A stretch of DNA of 64,000 bases, taken from Cycas panzhihuaensis. Its lineage: Eukaryota > Cycadophyta. The notes below the pieces were generated by a model, which was given only the letters and a program-made list of their open reading frames with translations, had not been told where the DNA came from and did not search any database. Location of the stretch: positions 199,585,741-199,649,740 of the forward strand of contig CM041465.1 of assembly GCA_023213395.1 (NCBI GenBank), given 5' to 3'. Shown here in pieces: positions 1-9,999 of the stretch (positions within the stretch are counted from its first letter, which is position 1; every line of letters starts with the position of its first letter). Position numbers and translations under genes: made by a program.

Positions 1-2890
1 AAACCCCATCACCATTCTTATCAGTGGTGGTACATCATTAAACTTTATTGATATATCCATAACTAAACAACTTAACCTTTGTATAGAACCCAAGATGGGC
101 TTTACCTATTCCCTACCTGGTTATCACATCCTTCATTACATAAGGATAATTAAAAGTCTCATAATTTACATTGGCTCTTATACCCTACTCTTAGACTTTT
201 ATGCTTTGTCTATAGATGGGTCAAATACAATTCTTAGTGTATAGTGGTTCTATACATTAGGAACCTATAGCACTAATAATTCATCCACAATCCCATTTAT
301 CATATTCAAAGACCATATGGGTCATTCACATAAACTCTATAGGATGTAGCGTCTCCTAAATAAAGTGATCTCACCTACCAGAATACACAGATAACTCAAT
401 GGAAATATGGGGTATATTGTTAGCATCAATAATATCTAGGCTCCCATGGGTATTCACCATGGTATTTAACAAGTATTAGATCATATCAATTAATATTTAC
501 TCCATTGCCTACTAGCCCCCACTTGATCGAGGTTGTTATCACACCATTGAGTTACAAAACTTTCATGACCCCACTAATGTTCGATCGTATAGGAACTCAT
601 ATTTTTAAAAAAATAAAATTAAAAAAATCACAAAGGGATTAATGGATACAGGTATTATTTAACATAATAAGAGCCTATACATAACATTGATCATGTTAGT
701 TTATAAAAAGGATGGCTTATTCTGACTTTGTGTTGACTATCATGAATTAAACAAAATAACCATTAAAAATAAATTTCCTACACCATGGATTGACAATATA
801 TTAGATGAGATCCATGATGCCATGGTATTTACCAAATTAGATTCATAGAGAGGATATTACTAGATCCCCATTTTACTAGAAGACTGATACAAAATGATCT
901 TCCAAACTTACCATGGCCATTTTGAATTTCAAGCCATGTCATTTGGCCTATGTAAGGCTTTGGCTACCTTCTAAGCATTAATGAATAAAATATTCTCTCC
1001 ATACCTAAGAAAATTTATGATTATTTTTTTTGATGATATTCTCATCTATAACTCAAACATGTCCTCATATATAAGCCACTTAAAATATAGTTCTCCAAAT
1101 CTTGGTCACAAATAAGTTATATGCCAAATTCTCCAAATGTAACTTTAGAAAAATTGAACTACAATACCTTGGATATATTATATCATCAATAGGGGTTTGA
1201 GTAAACCTAGATAAGATTTTAATCATTACCAATTAGCCAACCGCCAAAAAACTTACCCAATTATGGGCCTTCTTAGGATTTACTAGATTCTATCAATGGT
1301 TTATCCAAAATTATGTAGCCGTGGAAGCCTCTTTAATCGAATTACTTAGGAAGTATTCCTTCTAGTGGTCTCCCTATGTCAACGTGGTATTCATCCATCT
1401 TAAGGAGGTCATGACAACCATCTTAGTTTTGGCCACACTAGACTTTACTCATTTATTCTAACTGGAATGCGATGTATTTAGATTTAGATTAGGTGTCGTA
1501 TTAATACAGGAATTATACCCTATTACTTTTGAAAGTAGGAAACTCAAAGAACATGAGTGCAGACTTTCCACTTATAAAAATAAAATACAAATAATTATCT
1601 AAGTAATAGATAAATAATGATAATATCTAATTGGGTCCAAATTTACCATCCTCATTGACTATCATTATCTTTGTCACCTACTAGACCAACTAGTCCTATC
1701 AAAAGAATAAGCTAAATGGGTTGATCGCCTTTAAGTTTTTGAATTTATAATCACCTACAAAAAGGAAAAAGATAATATAGTGATGGAAACTCTTACCTGT
1801 CCTCCAACCCCTACATCCAATGAGGCCACTCATCATCTTGAGCATTCTACCATTCATGCCATTTCTACTCTGCAACCAACATGAATACAAAAAATAGCCT
1901 TGGATAACCAATCCCAACTAAACTTTCCACAATAGGTTGATAAGGACCATATACAAAAGAATTGGTCCATCTATAATAATCTCATATTATACAAAAACTG
2001 CATATTTATATACCCATAATTAGTTTTTATTCCTAAGATTTTATCTGAATATCACTCCTCTTCATTAGGTGGTCATTCAAGATTTGATAAGACATATTGT
2101 AGGATTTGTTGGGACTTGTTTTGGTTGGATATGAAGTTAACCATTCTCATATTTATCTTAAAATGTGATATCTACCAATGCAATAAGACAAATACAAAAC
2201 CCCAACTAGGTCTCCTATAAACTTTGTATATCCCTAATGTAGGTGACAAGATATTGCCATATATTTTATGATGGGATTACCTTTATCTATCAGGTATGAC
2301 TCTATTCTAGTGGTCATTGATAGGTTGATAAAATACACATATTTTCTACCTATCCACACTACCTATAAGGTGCTATGCATCACAAACATTTACCTTTAAA
2401 TGGTATTCTAATTGTATGGATTTCCATCTACTATTATATATGATTTGGATCCTAAATTCACTAGTTTATTTTGGTAGGAACTATTCAAAGCTTATAGAAT
2501 ATCATTTAATATGAGCTCTACATATCATCCATAAACTGATGACTAATTGGAGGTCCTTAACAAAATTTTGGAGACTTACTTACACTGCTTTGTATCTGAC
2601 TACCAATCTTAGTGGATAGCCTAGTTAGCCTTAGTGGAATATTAGCACAACTCATCACATTATTTAGCCATTATAATGTCCCTATTTTTGGCTTTATATG
2701 GGTATCCCCCACCTTTCCATCATACCTTAGCCACTGACCTCTACACTATTGCAGTACAATAAAAATTATAGCACATGGACTAGATTCTCAATATCCTCAA
2801 ATAAAATTTATCTATGGCCCATAATCAAACAAAATAATTAATATACTACTGCCATTCAGATCACTCCTTCAATATTGATGATCTTGTATT
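1..2890 (+). pseudogene. Ty3/gypsy pol relic, copy 1 (protease, RT, RNase H, integrase)
   Basis: Degenerate pol reads on the plus strand in several frames with many stops; its 5' part lies before the window. A retropepsin-like stretch comes first: ISGGTSLNFID near base 20 (D of the DSG-type site lost) and DFYALSIDGSNTIL near 200. Reverse transcriptase follows at about 690-1480, with YKKDG, CVDYHELNK, FTKLDS and an intact FFDDILIY near 1024-1052. RNase H-like sequence runs to about 1800. Integrase follows to about 2800, with a YHP-TD motif near 2525. The order PR-RT-RNH-IN is the Ty3/gypsy order. Many stops replace Q or W, and some of these codons are still intact in the second copy at 39533-41490. 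It is a dead element, not a host gene. Confidence 0.85.
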
Positions 2891-2936
2891 CCTTTTGTGG
2901 GAAAAAAATGGAGCTAAACTAAGCTCTAATACCAAA

Positions 2937-3346
2937 TGATGGAAATAAAATTACAGGAGAATAGGCCAGAATATGAAACTAATAATCAAAACTCAATAGA
3001 TCAATGTTGCATAGTAGCATAGATATGAATCCTTTGTATATTCAATCCATTGTAAGAAAAGAGAGCTTTACAAATTTTTCAATATAGGCAGTGTCTAAAG
3101 ATACCATGGTTATACACCCCTCAATATATATAATTTTGGGGGAGGAGAGAAACTCCTTAACCCCTGAAATTTAAATTACAATAAAATAATATAAATTTAA
3201 CTTAAAGTAAACTGAACTCAAATTAACATAAACTCACCTTAAACTTACCTACATATGTTGAGCACCCACATATGTAAATTGAAGAAGATGAGGTGTGCTC
3301 CCTTAGTTGGAAGGTGGGACTAGAGTGATAACTATTAACTCCAATA
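2937..3346 (-). repeat. 3' LTR of the gag-only element
   Basis: 410 bp, closely matching 8726-9135 end to end. In minus-strand sense it runs from TATTGGAGTT (TG start mutated) to TTTCCATCA. The PPT lies immediately beside it at 3347-3360, which fixes it as the 3' LTR of a minus-strand element. On its outer side, 2898-2936 is a 39-bp unit that starts TG and ends with an initiator-tRNA-like string (CTCTAATACCAAA). That unit matches the one inside the other LTR (8685-8725), so the functional LTR may have been about 450 bp. Confidence 0.85.
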
Positions 3347-3360
3347 TTCTCCCCCTTAAT
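3347..3360 (-). other. Polypurine tract of the gag-only element
   Basis: The minus strand reads ATTAAGGGGGAGAA directly before the 3' LTR. Ty1/copia elements prime plus-strand DNA synthesis from a purine tract in exactly this position. Confidence 0.8.
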
Positions 3361-3429
3361 ATTCATCACAAACACTTTTATCTTCTCTTTGAACTTATAG
3401 AATTTGTATTTGAAAAAAACTTTAAAATT

Positions 3430-4077
3430 CTATCTCTTAACTTGATTTTTATTAACTTGCTTCAACCTTCTAGCAACATGTGTCCTTCTATCATGAAGTG
3501 GTGTAAAAACGTTATAAGTAGGTGAGGCTTGATTTAAACATATATATGTAGCTGCAACTTTGACTTTATCAACTGGAGCATTAAGAAAACTTTGAACTTG
3601 AACTTTCTCTTTTGTATTATGAATAACTATCAAATCATCATAGTTCTCCTCTATCATATCATAAGATTCATTCTCCCCCTCAAATAGAAAATTAAATTCT
3701 TGTGTAATAAGCTGATCATGCATTTGATCTAAATCTTCATTGGTTTTTTTATTATAATGCACATATTCTGGTACCTATCGCATATGCTCAACAAAATCAA
3801 TATTAAATACATTGAGGGTATCTCCCCCATAAGTAAAAATTAAAATATCCCAAATGGATTTGGAAGTTATTAATTCACACACTTTAGAAAATGTATTATC
3901 ATCAATAGTGCAAAATAATATCCCTAAGACTTTATTATCTTTTCTAAAATTTTCTTTAATACTAAGGTCATATTCATGTTGTAAATATTTTCATAGATCA
4001 TGTGTAATAAAATAATCTTGCATAGTCTTATACCATTGTAAAAAATTATACCCATTGAATATAGGAAATTGTGCCAT
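3430..4077 (-). pseudogene. Copia gag relic (UBN2/DUF4219 type)
   Basis: The frame opens with ATG at 4077 and reads about 216 codons to 3430. Two in-frame stops interrupt it, after residue 28 (TGA) and after VEHMR (TAG). The N-terminus has the hallmarks of plant copia Gag: FPIFNGYNFLQWYKTMQDYF, then a charged helical region with LGILFCTIDD and SKSIWDIL. The tail is acidic, then basic (RRTHVARRLKQVNKNQ), and ends about 70 bp before the PPT. Gag would form the particle and bind RNA. No CCHC knuckle is seen and no pol follows, so the coding part was reduced to gag. Confidence 0.78.
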
Positions 4078-5899
4078 TTTATCAAAAACCTTTAGTACAT
4101 ATAAGGTATGCTTTTACTAAGTCAAAATAGGTCAATAAACCAATGAATATATATGATTTCAAATAAACTTTTAAAAGGGATGTAATGCCCTTTAGAAAGT
4201 ATATCAACTAAATGTAATAAGGAAATAATGAATATATAAGCAAATTTGAATGTAACAAAGAGTCTTTTCAACTATGTAAATCTAAAATAAAATTGATAAT
4301 AAAAAATGATCTTTAACCTTTTGATTTTCTTCAAATTAATAAATACAACCTTTCAATGCAATAAGTCCTTTACCTTGATAATAATGTATAATATTGAAAC
4401 TAAAATGTATATGAGTATTTTCACTTTGAAATATAACGAATACGAAAAAACTTTTGAACAAAAAGGTATTATCCTTCTTAAAAGAAAGGTTTAGAGGATA
4501 AGCTCAAGTTTAGTAGCTTCAAAGCTGTATTAAATAATGTTAGAATAATATAAAATTTTATCAGTATAAACATTAATGAGATATGTATTCAATGGAACTA
4601 ACTATTTTGAAAACAGGTTTCTATAAGTCAATATTTGAATGATCCAAAGGTATAGGCCTCCTTTTGAGGCTAAACAAGAGTAGGGAGCTCAAAATAGCAT
4701 AAAAATATTAATAAAATAATTATAGAACAATGAAAAATGGTCACATAAAGTTTAAAGATCCACTTCATATATTTTCAGCTAAAAATTTTAAAAAATAATA
4801 TATTTAAATATGTAAATATGGCAGATTGGAGGCTATTAAGTACCTCTACTTTAATACTTTTGAAAATCAATAAAAATACATTAAAATATATAGAAAACTA
4901 TGTTAGTTCGAAGAATATTAAGGTATCTTCCCAGCAAAACTGACATGACTGAATTCTGATACAAAATAGAGAAGTTATAACAAAAATGGCAACAAGTACC
5001 TTTATGTAAATATATTTAAAAAATGCTAAAAAACACCAAAGTGCCACTTTTGATAATTAAAATAATGATCAAAATAAATTAAAAAAAATAAAATAAATGG
5101 TTGGTAATAAAGTTTGTTGAAAATAGATTATTGTAGAATAGATCCGGGCATAAAATAGTCACCCAGTAATAAAATATAATCAGTTAAAGAAATGATTTTA
5201 TAAAAAAGGTTAAAAATGCTAAAAAAATGACTGATTGACTTTAAATCAACTGAAACTGGGTCAAATTAGACCCAAATTGGTCATATGACTAGTCAAAATC
5301 GATCTAAAAAAACTTTTAATGGAATGAGACTAATTTTGTCAGAAACTGATGACCCAGTGAGGAGTTATAATAAAAATTTGCTAATTACCCTATATGAGGT
5401 GAAAAATTAAAAAAGAAAAAAAGAAAAAAATGTTATAAAGTTTGTTGGCCCTGTTTAGCAATAAGATTAGGTCATGTGGAGGGAATGCGACCACGAGGTA
5501 AATCTTAAGGGGGCTTGGACCCTTTTAAACCTAGATTCCAAAATTATATAAAATTTAACTAAATTTTTTAAACTTTGTAAAAAGTAAAAAATAAAAAATA
5601 AAAAAAGATTTGGATGAAAGCATCTTTGTTTGCTGCCATTGTTGCTGCCACCACACTGCACGCGGTGGTAAGACCAGCATGCAGATAGACGATTGAAGAG
5701 GGGTGTCTTGAAGCTTGAGAGAATGCCAAGGAAGATGCTCCTTCTTCCCGCCTCAATCTTTCATAAGCCGGAATGCTCACTGCCCATAGACGATGCAAAT
5801 GCTTCTAGGCAATGGCGATCAGAAGGGTTTCACAGAGATAGTGCCAAAGGAAATGAAGCCGATGGCGATGGAGGATCAACAAGATAGGGGGCGTATCAG
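4078..5899 (-). other. Element leader, AT-rich, no gene recognised
   Basis: In the element's own sense this is the end of the leader before gag. It is A-rich on the plus strand and has no credible ORF. The stretch 5270-5560 is homologous to 30940-31180 in the leader of the minus-strand copia at 24032-32482 (shared strings GACTAATTTTGTCA / AAACTAATTTTGTCA, CCAGTGAG, GCTAATTACCCT). It marks relatedness of the two elements. The more GC-rich part 5620-5890 may belong to the captured host DNA that follows; short peptide stretches there are not recognised. Confidence 0.6.
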
Positions 5900-6372
5900 T
5901 TGATTTTGATAATAGCACTACAACTTCTGGTCAACCAGCTGTTGGTTTTGATGCCAATATAAGCAATCAACTGCTAGCCCCTACACCACCACGCTTAATC
6001 AAACTCCTTAGTTGGAAGGAGGCTATTGACTATTTTGAGAAGCTTCTTTAAGATTTAGATCGAATATGTGTGTTGCCTCTTATTCCAAACATAGAAGAGA
6101 TTCTGCAATTCACTATTGACTTCAAGAAATGTCAACCTGATTTGGTGGCTAGATCTCAACTTCAACTCCTCCTCGTGTAAGATGGAAAGCTCTTTGGTCA
6201 GGGACTTGTATCCAATGTTGTGTGTAGAGCTATGAACATGTCACATCTAATGACTAACCAAGATTTTTAGAGAAATGATTTAGTGATACAACTAGGATGG
6301 TTTGTTGAGAATTCTTTGCACTAATATTGCCTGGCAAAGGCATAAGCTAGGGAAAAGCTTGCAAGAATGTGG
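5900..6372 (+). pseudogene. NAA35: Captured fragment of NAA35/MAK10-like gene
   Basis: The plus strand encodes a continuous host-like peptide with a few stops and one shift near 6305. Segments read QPAVGFDANISNQLLAPTPP, LLSWKEAIDYFEKLL, DLDRICVLPLIPN, QPDLVARSQLQLLLV, DGKLFGQGLVS, NDLVIQLG, then in another frame RILCTNIAWQRHKLGKSLQE. I recognise this as the middle of plant NAA35/MAK10, the auxiliary subunit of the NatC N-terminal acetyltransferase; that assignment is from memory of the family. The frame crosses about 155 codons with no obvious intron. It is antisense to the LTR element that carries it. Most stops fall at expected Q codons. It is non-functional. Confidence 0.66.
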
Positions 6373-6469
6373 GTGCTCCTCCTTATGCACCTCCTGCTCC
6401 ACATAAGTGATAGGTATAGATGGTTGTGTTCTCTCTTTCCATTCATGGAAAGTTTAAAGTATGTAAGGT

Positions 6470-6612
6470 CTTTATGAAATGGTGAAGAAAGCTCAGATGG
6501 TTGTTCAAGTGGAGGCAATTCTTGTATAGAAAGAGCTTGCTGCTGCAGAGTTTGATGGCTACGACAAAGGCGAGCTGATTAAGGCCACTCTTTCTGGAAA
6601 CCAACAACCTAA
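6470..6612 (+). pseudogene. STIC2: Captured fragment of STIC2/YbaB-type plastid nucleoid protein gene
   Basis: Starting at 6470 the plus strand reads LYEMVKKAQMVVQVEAIL, one TAG, then KELAAAEFDGYDKGELIKA and TLSGNQQP. This is the core of the YbaB/EbfC family as found in plant plastid proteins such as STIC2. The fragment is about 48 codons, well short of the domain of roughly 100. It stops abruptly at 6612 and does not continue into the helix that follows in the family. It lies about 100 bp downstream of the NAA35-like fragment on the same strand. Two unrelated genes being side by side implies capture into the element rather than a local gene. No intron is seen. Confidence 0.75.
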
Positions 6613-8022
6613 TGTTGGGTTTATGTAATAGAGGGATTGATAACCTCCTCTCCTTTATTTATTTATTTATTTTTAAAATGAAGATCTTTTGGTTCCCTTT
6701 GTAATTTCGATTTTGTTATCCTTGTGTTGTCAGCATTGTCATATATTTTTCAATTAAAATAGAATTAGGTTTTTTTGTAAGAGGGATTTATCCCTGATGA
6801 TTGCTTGTCTTTCTATTGTATTCCCCTTTTTTGTAAATGATATAATATTTCAAAAAACATATATTTATACAAAGAAAATATGAAAAAATTGTTGAGTTTT
6901 TTTTTGTTGAAAGGGAATAGTCTTTATACAATATGTATACCATGAAAAAATATTTCAAAAAATAATGCTCAGCAATGAAATACTGCAGTGGCTATTTTTG
7001 GTAGCCCTAAATGATTGTGTAGTAGTTTTTTCTAGAGATCATCTTGCTTTGGATTATAGAGCCTCTCTTGGGCTTTTAATTAAAATTTTTATCTACCTTT
7101 GGTAAAGCGAGTTGAGAAACTCTTGCCTAGAATATATGTCAGATCTTAAAAAAAATGATAAAAATAAATCAATAATATAATAAGTATTAATGTATATATG
7201 TCTTTTTTCTTCTAATAGTACACTTGGGATATTGCAACTCAATATGTTTTGATATCACACTCAAAGACAACTTGATAAAATGTGAAACTTGATTCATATG
7301 GCTGTTTTTGTGTTTTCAACCTTTTAGTAGGTTATAAAAGAGAGATCTAGCTTATCAGTAAATGGAGCAAAAACAGAAAATCTTTAAAATATATATATTT
7401 ATATAAAACTTCAAAAGATGAGTATTGTGATTGAAATCTTTCAAATATACTTTGGGGTTTCACAGAAAATTCTTCAAATAATAACAAAAAGAAATATTTA
7501 ACGGATGAATGTAAACATACAACAGAGTCACAATACTAAGAAAATTTTTAAATATCTTGAAGAAAGTATATCAAAAAAATGAAATGCATATACTTGTATT
7601 TGAGATCTTTTCAAATATATTGGACCAGATATATCAAAGAGCCAAGATATGTATATGTTTAAATATGAAAATAAACTAAGGAGAACCTAGAAACATAGCT
7701 GTAGCAGATTTGTAGCAGAAAATGGTCTTAAAAAAACTTCCAGTAGACAGATCTTCTTCCACATAAGTCGAATACAAGAATATCTTCTATAATATATGGT
7801 TTGTTGGGCAGAATATGCACCAAAGCTTACATATCTGAAAAAAAACTTAAAGAAATGGTCAAATATATGTTAAAAAATATAGATTTGAAATAAAATATAG
7901 CAAATTTAAACCAAATATTGTAGATCTAAATAGATAGACCAAAAAAATAGTCAAATAATTACTAAAATAAGCGGATATGAAAAATATATAGAAGATCTGA
8001 ACAAAATATAGTAGAAAATGAT
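6613..8022. other. AT-rich element leader, no gene recognised
   Basis: The first part (6620-6850) is T-rich and could be untranslated host sequence carried with the captured fragments; the sequence does not prove it. The rest is A-rich with scattered AGATCT and TATATA strings. No ORF, RNA gene or second gene fragment could be supported. Confidence 0.5.
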
Positions 8023-8164
8023 GAAATACTTGATAAAATAAGTAGATCTAAAAAATATATAGCAGATATGAAGAATATTTAGTAGAAAATAGTGAAATAC
8101 TTGATAAAATAAGTAGATCTAAAAAATATACATGGTAGATCTGAAGAATATTTAGCAGATCTAA
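8023..8164. repeat. Two tandem 71-bp units
   Basis: GAAATACTTGATAAAATAAG recurs with a 71-bp period at 8023-8093 and 8094-8164. It is followed by more diverged AGATCT-containing repeats to about 8340. The units lie in the leader of the gag-only element, not far from its PBS. A minus-strand ORF over this area is low-complexity and is not a gene. Confidence 0.75.
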
Positions 8165-8643
8165 AGTAAGATATAGTAGATCTTGAAGTAAACTTGAATA
8201 AATATTGCTTGCAACTAAAATCCTATGCAGATATGAGAAAATATTAGATAAATATATAGAAATATGTTTAAAAAATGCCAAATATATGATAAAAATATGT
8301 AGATCTGAAAAAATATAGCTCAATTCTAGAGAAAACTTGAATAAAGATAACTTGCAGCTGAAATCCTCTTGTAGAGTGATAAAAACTTAATGTTTACTAT
8401 TTGTCAGCTATGCACCTATATAAATCTAGAAAAAATCTAAAATATCTTTGTTATAGCACAAGTATATCTTCAAGAATAATCAAATCTCTGATAAAAATAT
8501 AAGAAACTACTGAAAAAATTTCAGAAAATGAATATAACCAATATTTTTTGCTTGTAAGTAGATCTGCCTCAAGATGCCAATAACTCTTCCTTCTTCTTTA
8601 TAAAAACTTCAGTACACCAGCAATCGTAGGCTCTGATACTAGA

Positions 8644-8725
8644 TGTAAAAAAATAATATAGCCCTAAGGAGCTTTGATACTAAATGTAGGAAACAAATAG
8701 AGCTAAACTAAGATTTGATACCAAA
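8644..8725. repeat. Two 41-bp PBS/LTR-end units inside the 5' LTR edge
   Basis: Units 8644-8684 and 8685-8725 each begin TGTA and end with a string like the 3' end of initiator tRNA-Met (GCTTTGATACTAAA, GATTTGATACCAAA). On the minus strand each therefore starts with a PBS and ends with CA. The second unit touches the LTR at 8726. A partial third copy (GGCTCTGATACTAGA) precedes 8644. A PBS normally occurs once; here it is iterated. Confidence 0.75.
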
Positions 8726-9135
8726 TGATGGAAATAAAATTGCAGGAGAATAAGGTAGAACATGAAATCAATAATCAAAACTCAATAGATCAATGTTGCA
8801 TAGTAGCATAAACATGAATCCTTTGTATATTCAATCTATTATGAGAAGAGAGAGCCTTACAAATTTTCCAATATGGGTGGTGTCTAAACACGCCAGTGTT
8901 ACACACCCCTTAATATATATAATTTTGGGGGAGGAGAGAAACTCCTCAACTCTTGAAATTTAAATTACAATAAAATAATACAAATTTAACTTAAAGTAAA
9001 CTTAACTCAAATTATCATAAACTCACCTTAAACTTATCTACACATGTTAAGCACCCACAAGTGCAAATTAAGGAAGATGAGGTGTGCTCCCCTGGTTAGA
9101 AGGTGGGAGTGGAGTGATGACTATTAACTCCAACA
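8726..9135 (-). repeat. 5' LTR of the gag-only element
   Basis: 410 bp. In minus-strand sense it runs TGTTGGAGTT to TTTCCATCA, with intact TG and CA ends. It is followed on the minus strand by TTTGGTATCAAATC, an initiator-Met PBS, which makes it the 5' LTR. The plus strand on its other side also reads as a PBS (TTTGGTATCAGAGC at 9136), so the LTR is bracketed by PBS sequences pointing in opposite directions. Confidence 0.82.
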
Positions 9136-9218
9136 TTTGGTATCAGAGCTTGGTTTAGCTGCATTATGTTTCCATCATTTGGTGTCAGAGCTACTTAGGA
9201 TTACATTATTTTCCTACA
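9136..9218 (+). repeat. Two inverted PBS/LTR-end units outside the 5' LTR
   Basis: Units 9136-9177 and 9178-9218 begin TTTGGTATCAGAGC and TTTGGTGTCAGAGC and end TTTCCATCA and TTTCCTACA. They are inverted relative to the units at 8644-8725 and belong to the insertion, because the empty site in copy 2 lacks them. The final CA at 9218 is the element's right end. A normal LTR element has nothing between its 5' LTR and the target duplication. Confidence 0.75.
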
Positions 9219-9999
9219 CCTTTGCCTACAACTATGTAAGTAATAATCCATCTAACACTATAAGAACCACAAGCTAAGCCCTCGGTATTATGGCCCATAT
9301 AAAATCCTCAAATATATTAGTAAAGTTACATACACTCTCAACCTTCCTCTTACCACTAAAATCTAAAATGTCTTTCGTGTTTTCTATCTCAAGAAGTGTA
9401 TTAGTAAAACTCACATCCCTTAGATAGTTTTACTAGTTTTGGTTGAAGAATATTCCCTTATCATCCTCCTAGAATATATCCCGGTAAATAGATAATACCA
9501 TCTCTAAAATCAGTTAATTTATGAATATTTAATATAGTGGGCCAGTTACAGCTTGGATGAAACAACTTGAGAATTCAATGATTTTGTCAAGTAGCATACT
9601 CACCTCAAATAGCTCAGGGACTTAACATCTTAAAGAGGGGGACCTATTACATAACTAATCTTTCTAGTTATGTAAAGCACTAATACACAAATAAACCATA
9701 TAGTTAAGTGATAATACTAGTTCTAAACTTTATGTGTAGGTTGCTAAGTTTTCCAATGAAATGTAAGGCTGCTTGGGCCATTAATAAGATTACTTAGAGA
9801 AGACCCCCTTTGTCTATTTGAAGGTTGTAGATTGTAGAAGATGGTTGACTTTTTATTTCTCTTCTTGTAAGAATTATACTCTAGTACTTTCTTTTGGTGA
9901 TCAATTGATACTCTTGTGCTCTCAAGTCTCTTTGTTTATCTTCTTGCTCTTTTTAATTAGATAAAGTGGTTACAAATCATCTATTTTACTTCCATTTTA
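9219..9999. other. Duplicated spacer without recognised gene
   Basis: It aligns with 41505-42290 in copy 2. Broken minus-strand frames exist (an ILVVRG-like string among them), but none is convincing. It may be 5' sequence of the relic that follows or part of the minus-strand gypsy relic. Confidence 0.5.

Larger units (their letters stand above)
2898..9218 (-). mobile_element. Gag-only copia-type LTR element with captured host fragments
   Basis: Copy 2 reads straight through this position (near 41500-41510), so 2898-9218 is an insertion. It begins TG and ends CA, with related flanks CCTTTTG on the left and CCTTTG on the right. On the minus strand the order is a 410-bp 5' LTR (8726-9135), an initiator-Met PBS, a leader of about 4.6 kb, a gag relic (4077-3430), a PPT and the 3' LTR (2937-3346). 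No protease, integrase or reverse transcriptase is visible, so it would have depended on a relative, as TR-GAG or LARD-type elements do. The leader carries antisense fragments of two host genes. The LTRs are edged by odd units of about 41 bp. Confidence 0.82.

Noticed and set aside
2937-3346. Reading the 410-bp LTR pair as a plus-strand element (PBS at 9136)
   Set aside because: The right-hand PBS looks excellent, but the PPT, the gag frame and the internal PBS at 8711-8725 all fit a minus-strand element. A plus-strand reading would leave no element body to the right.
5568-5887. Overlapping small ORFs on both strands upstream of the NAA35-like fragment
   Set aside because: The locally higher GC suggests captured host DNA, but no frame gave a recognisable family, so no gene call was made.
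8048-8323. Minus-strand 91-codon ORF rich in L, I, S, Y and F
   Set aside because: Low-complexity translation of AGATCT/TATA tandem repeats inside an LTR element leader.
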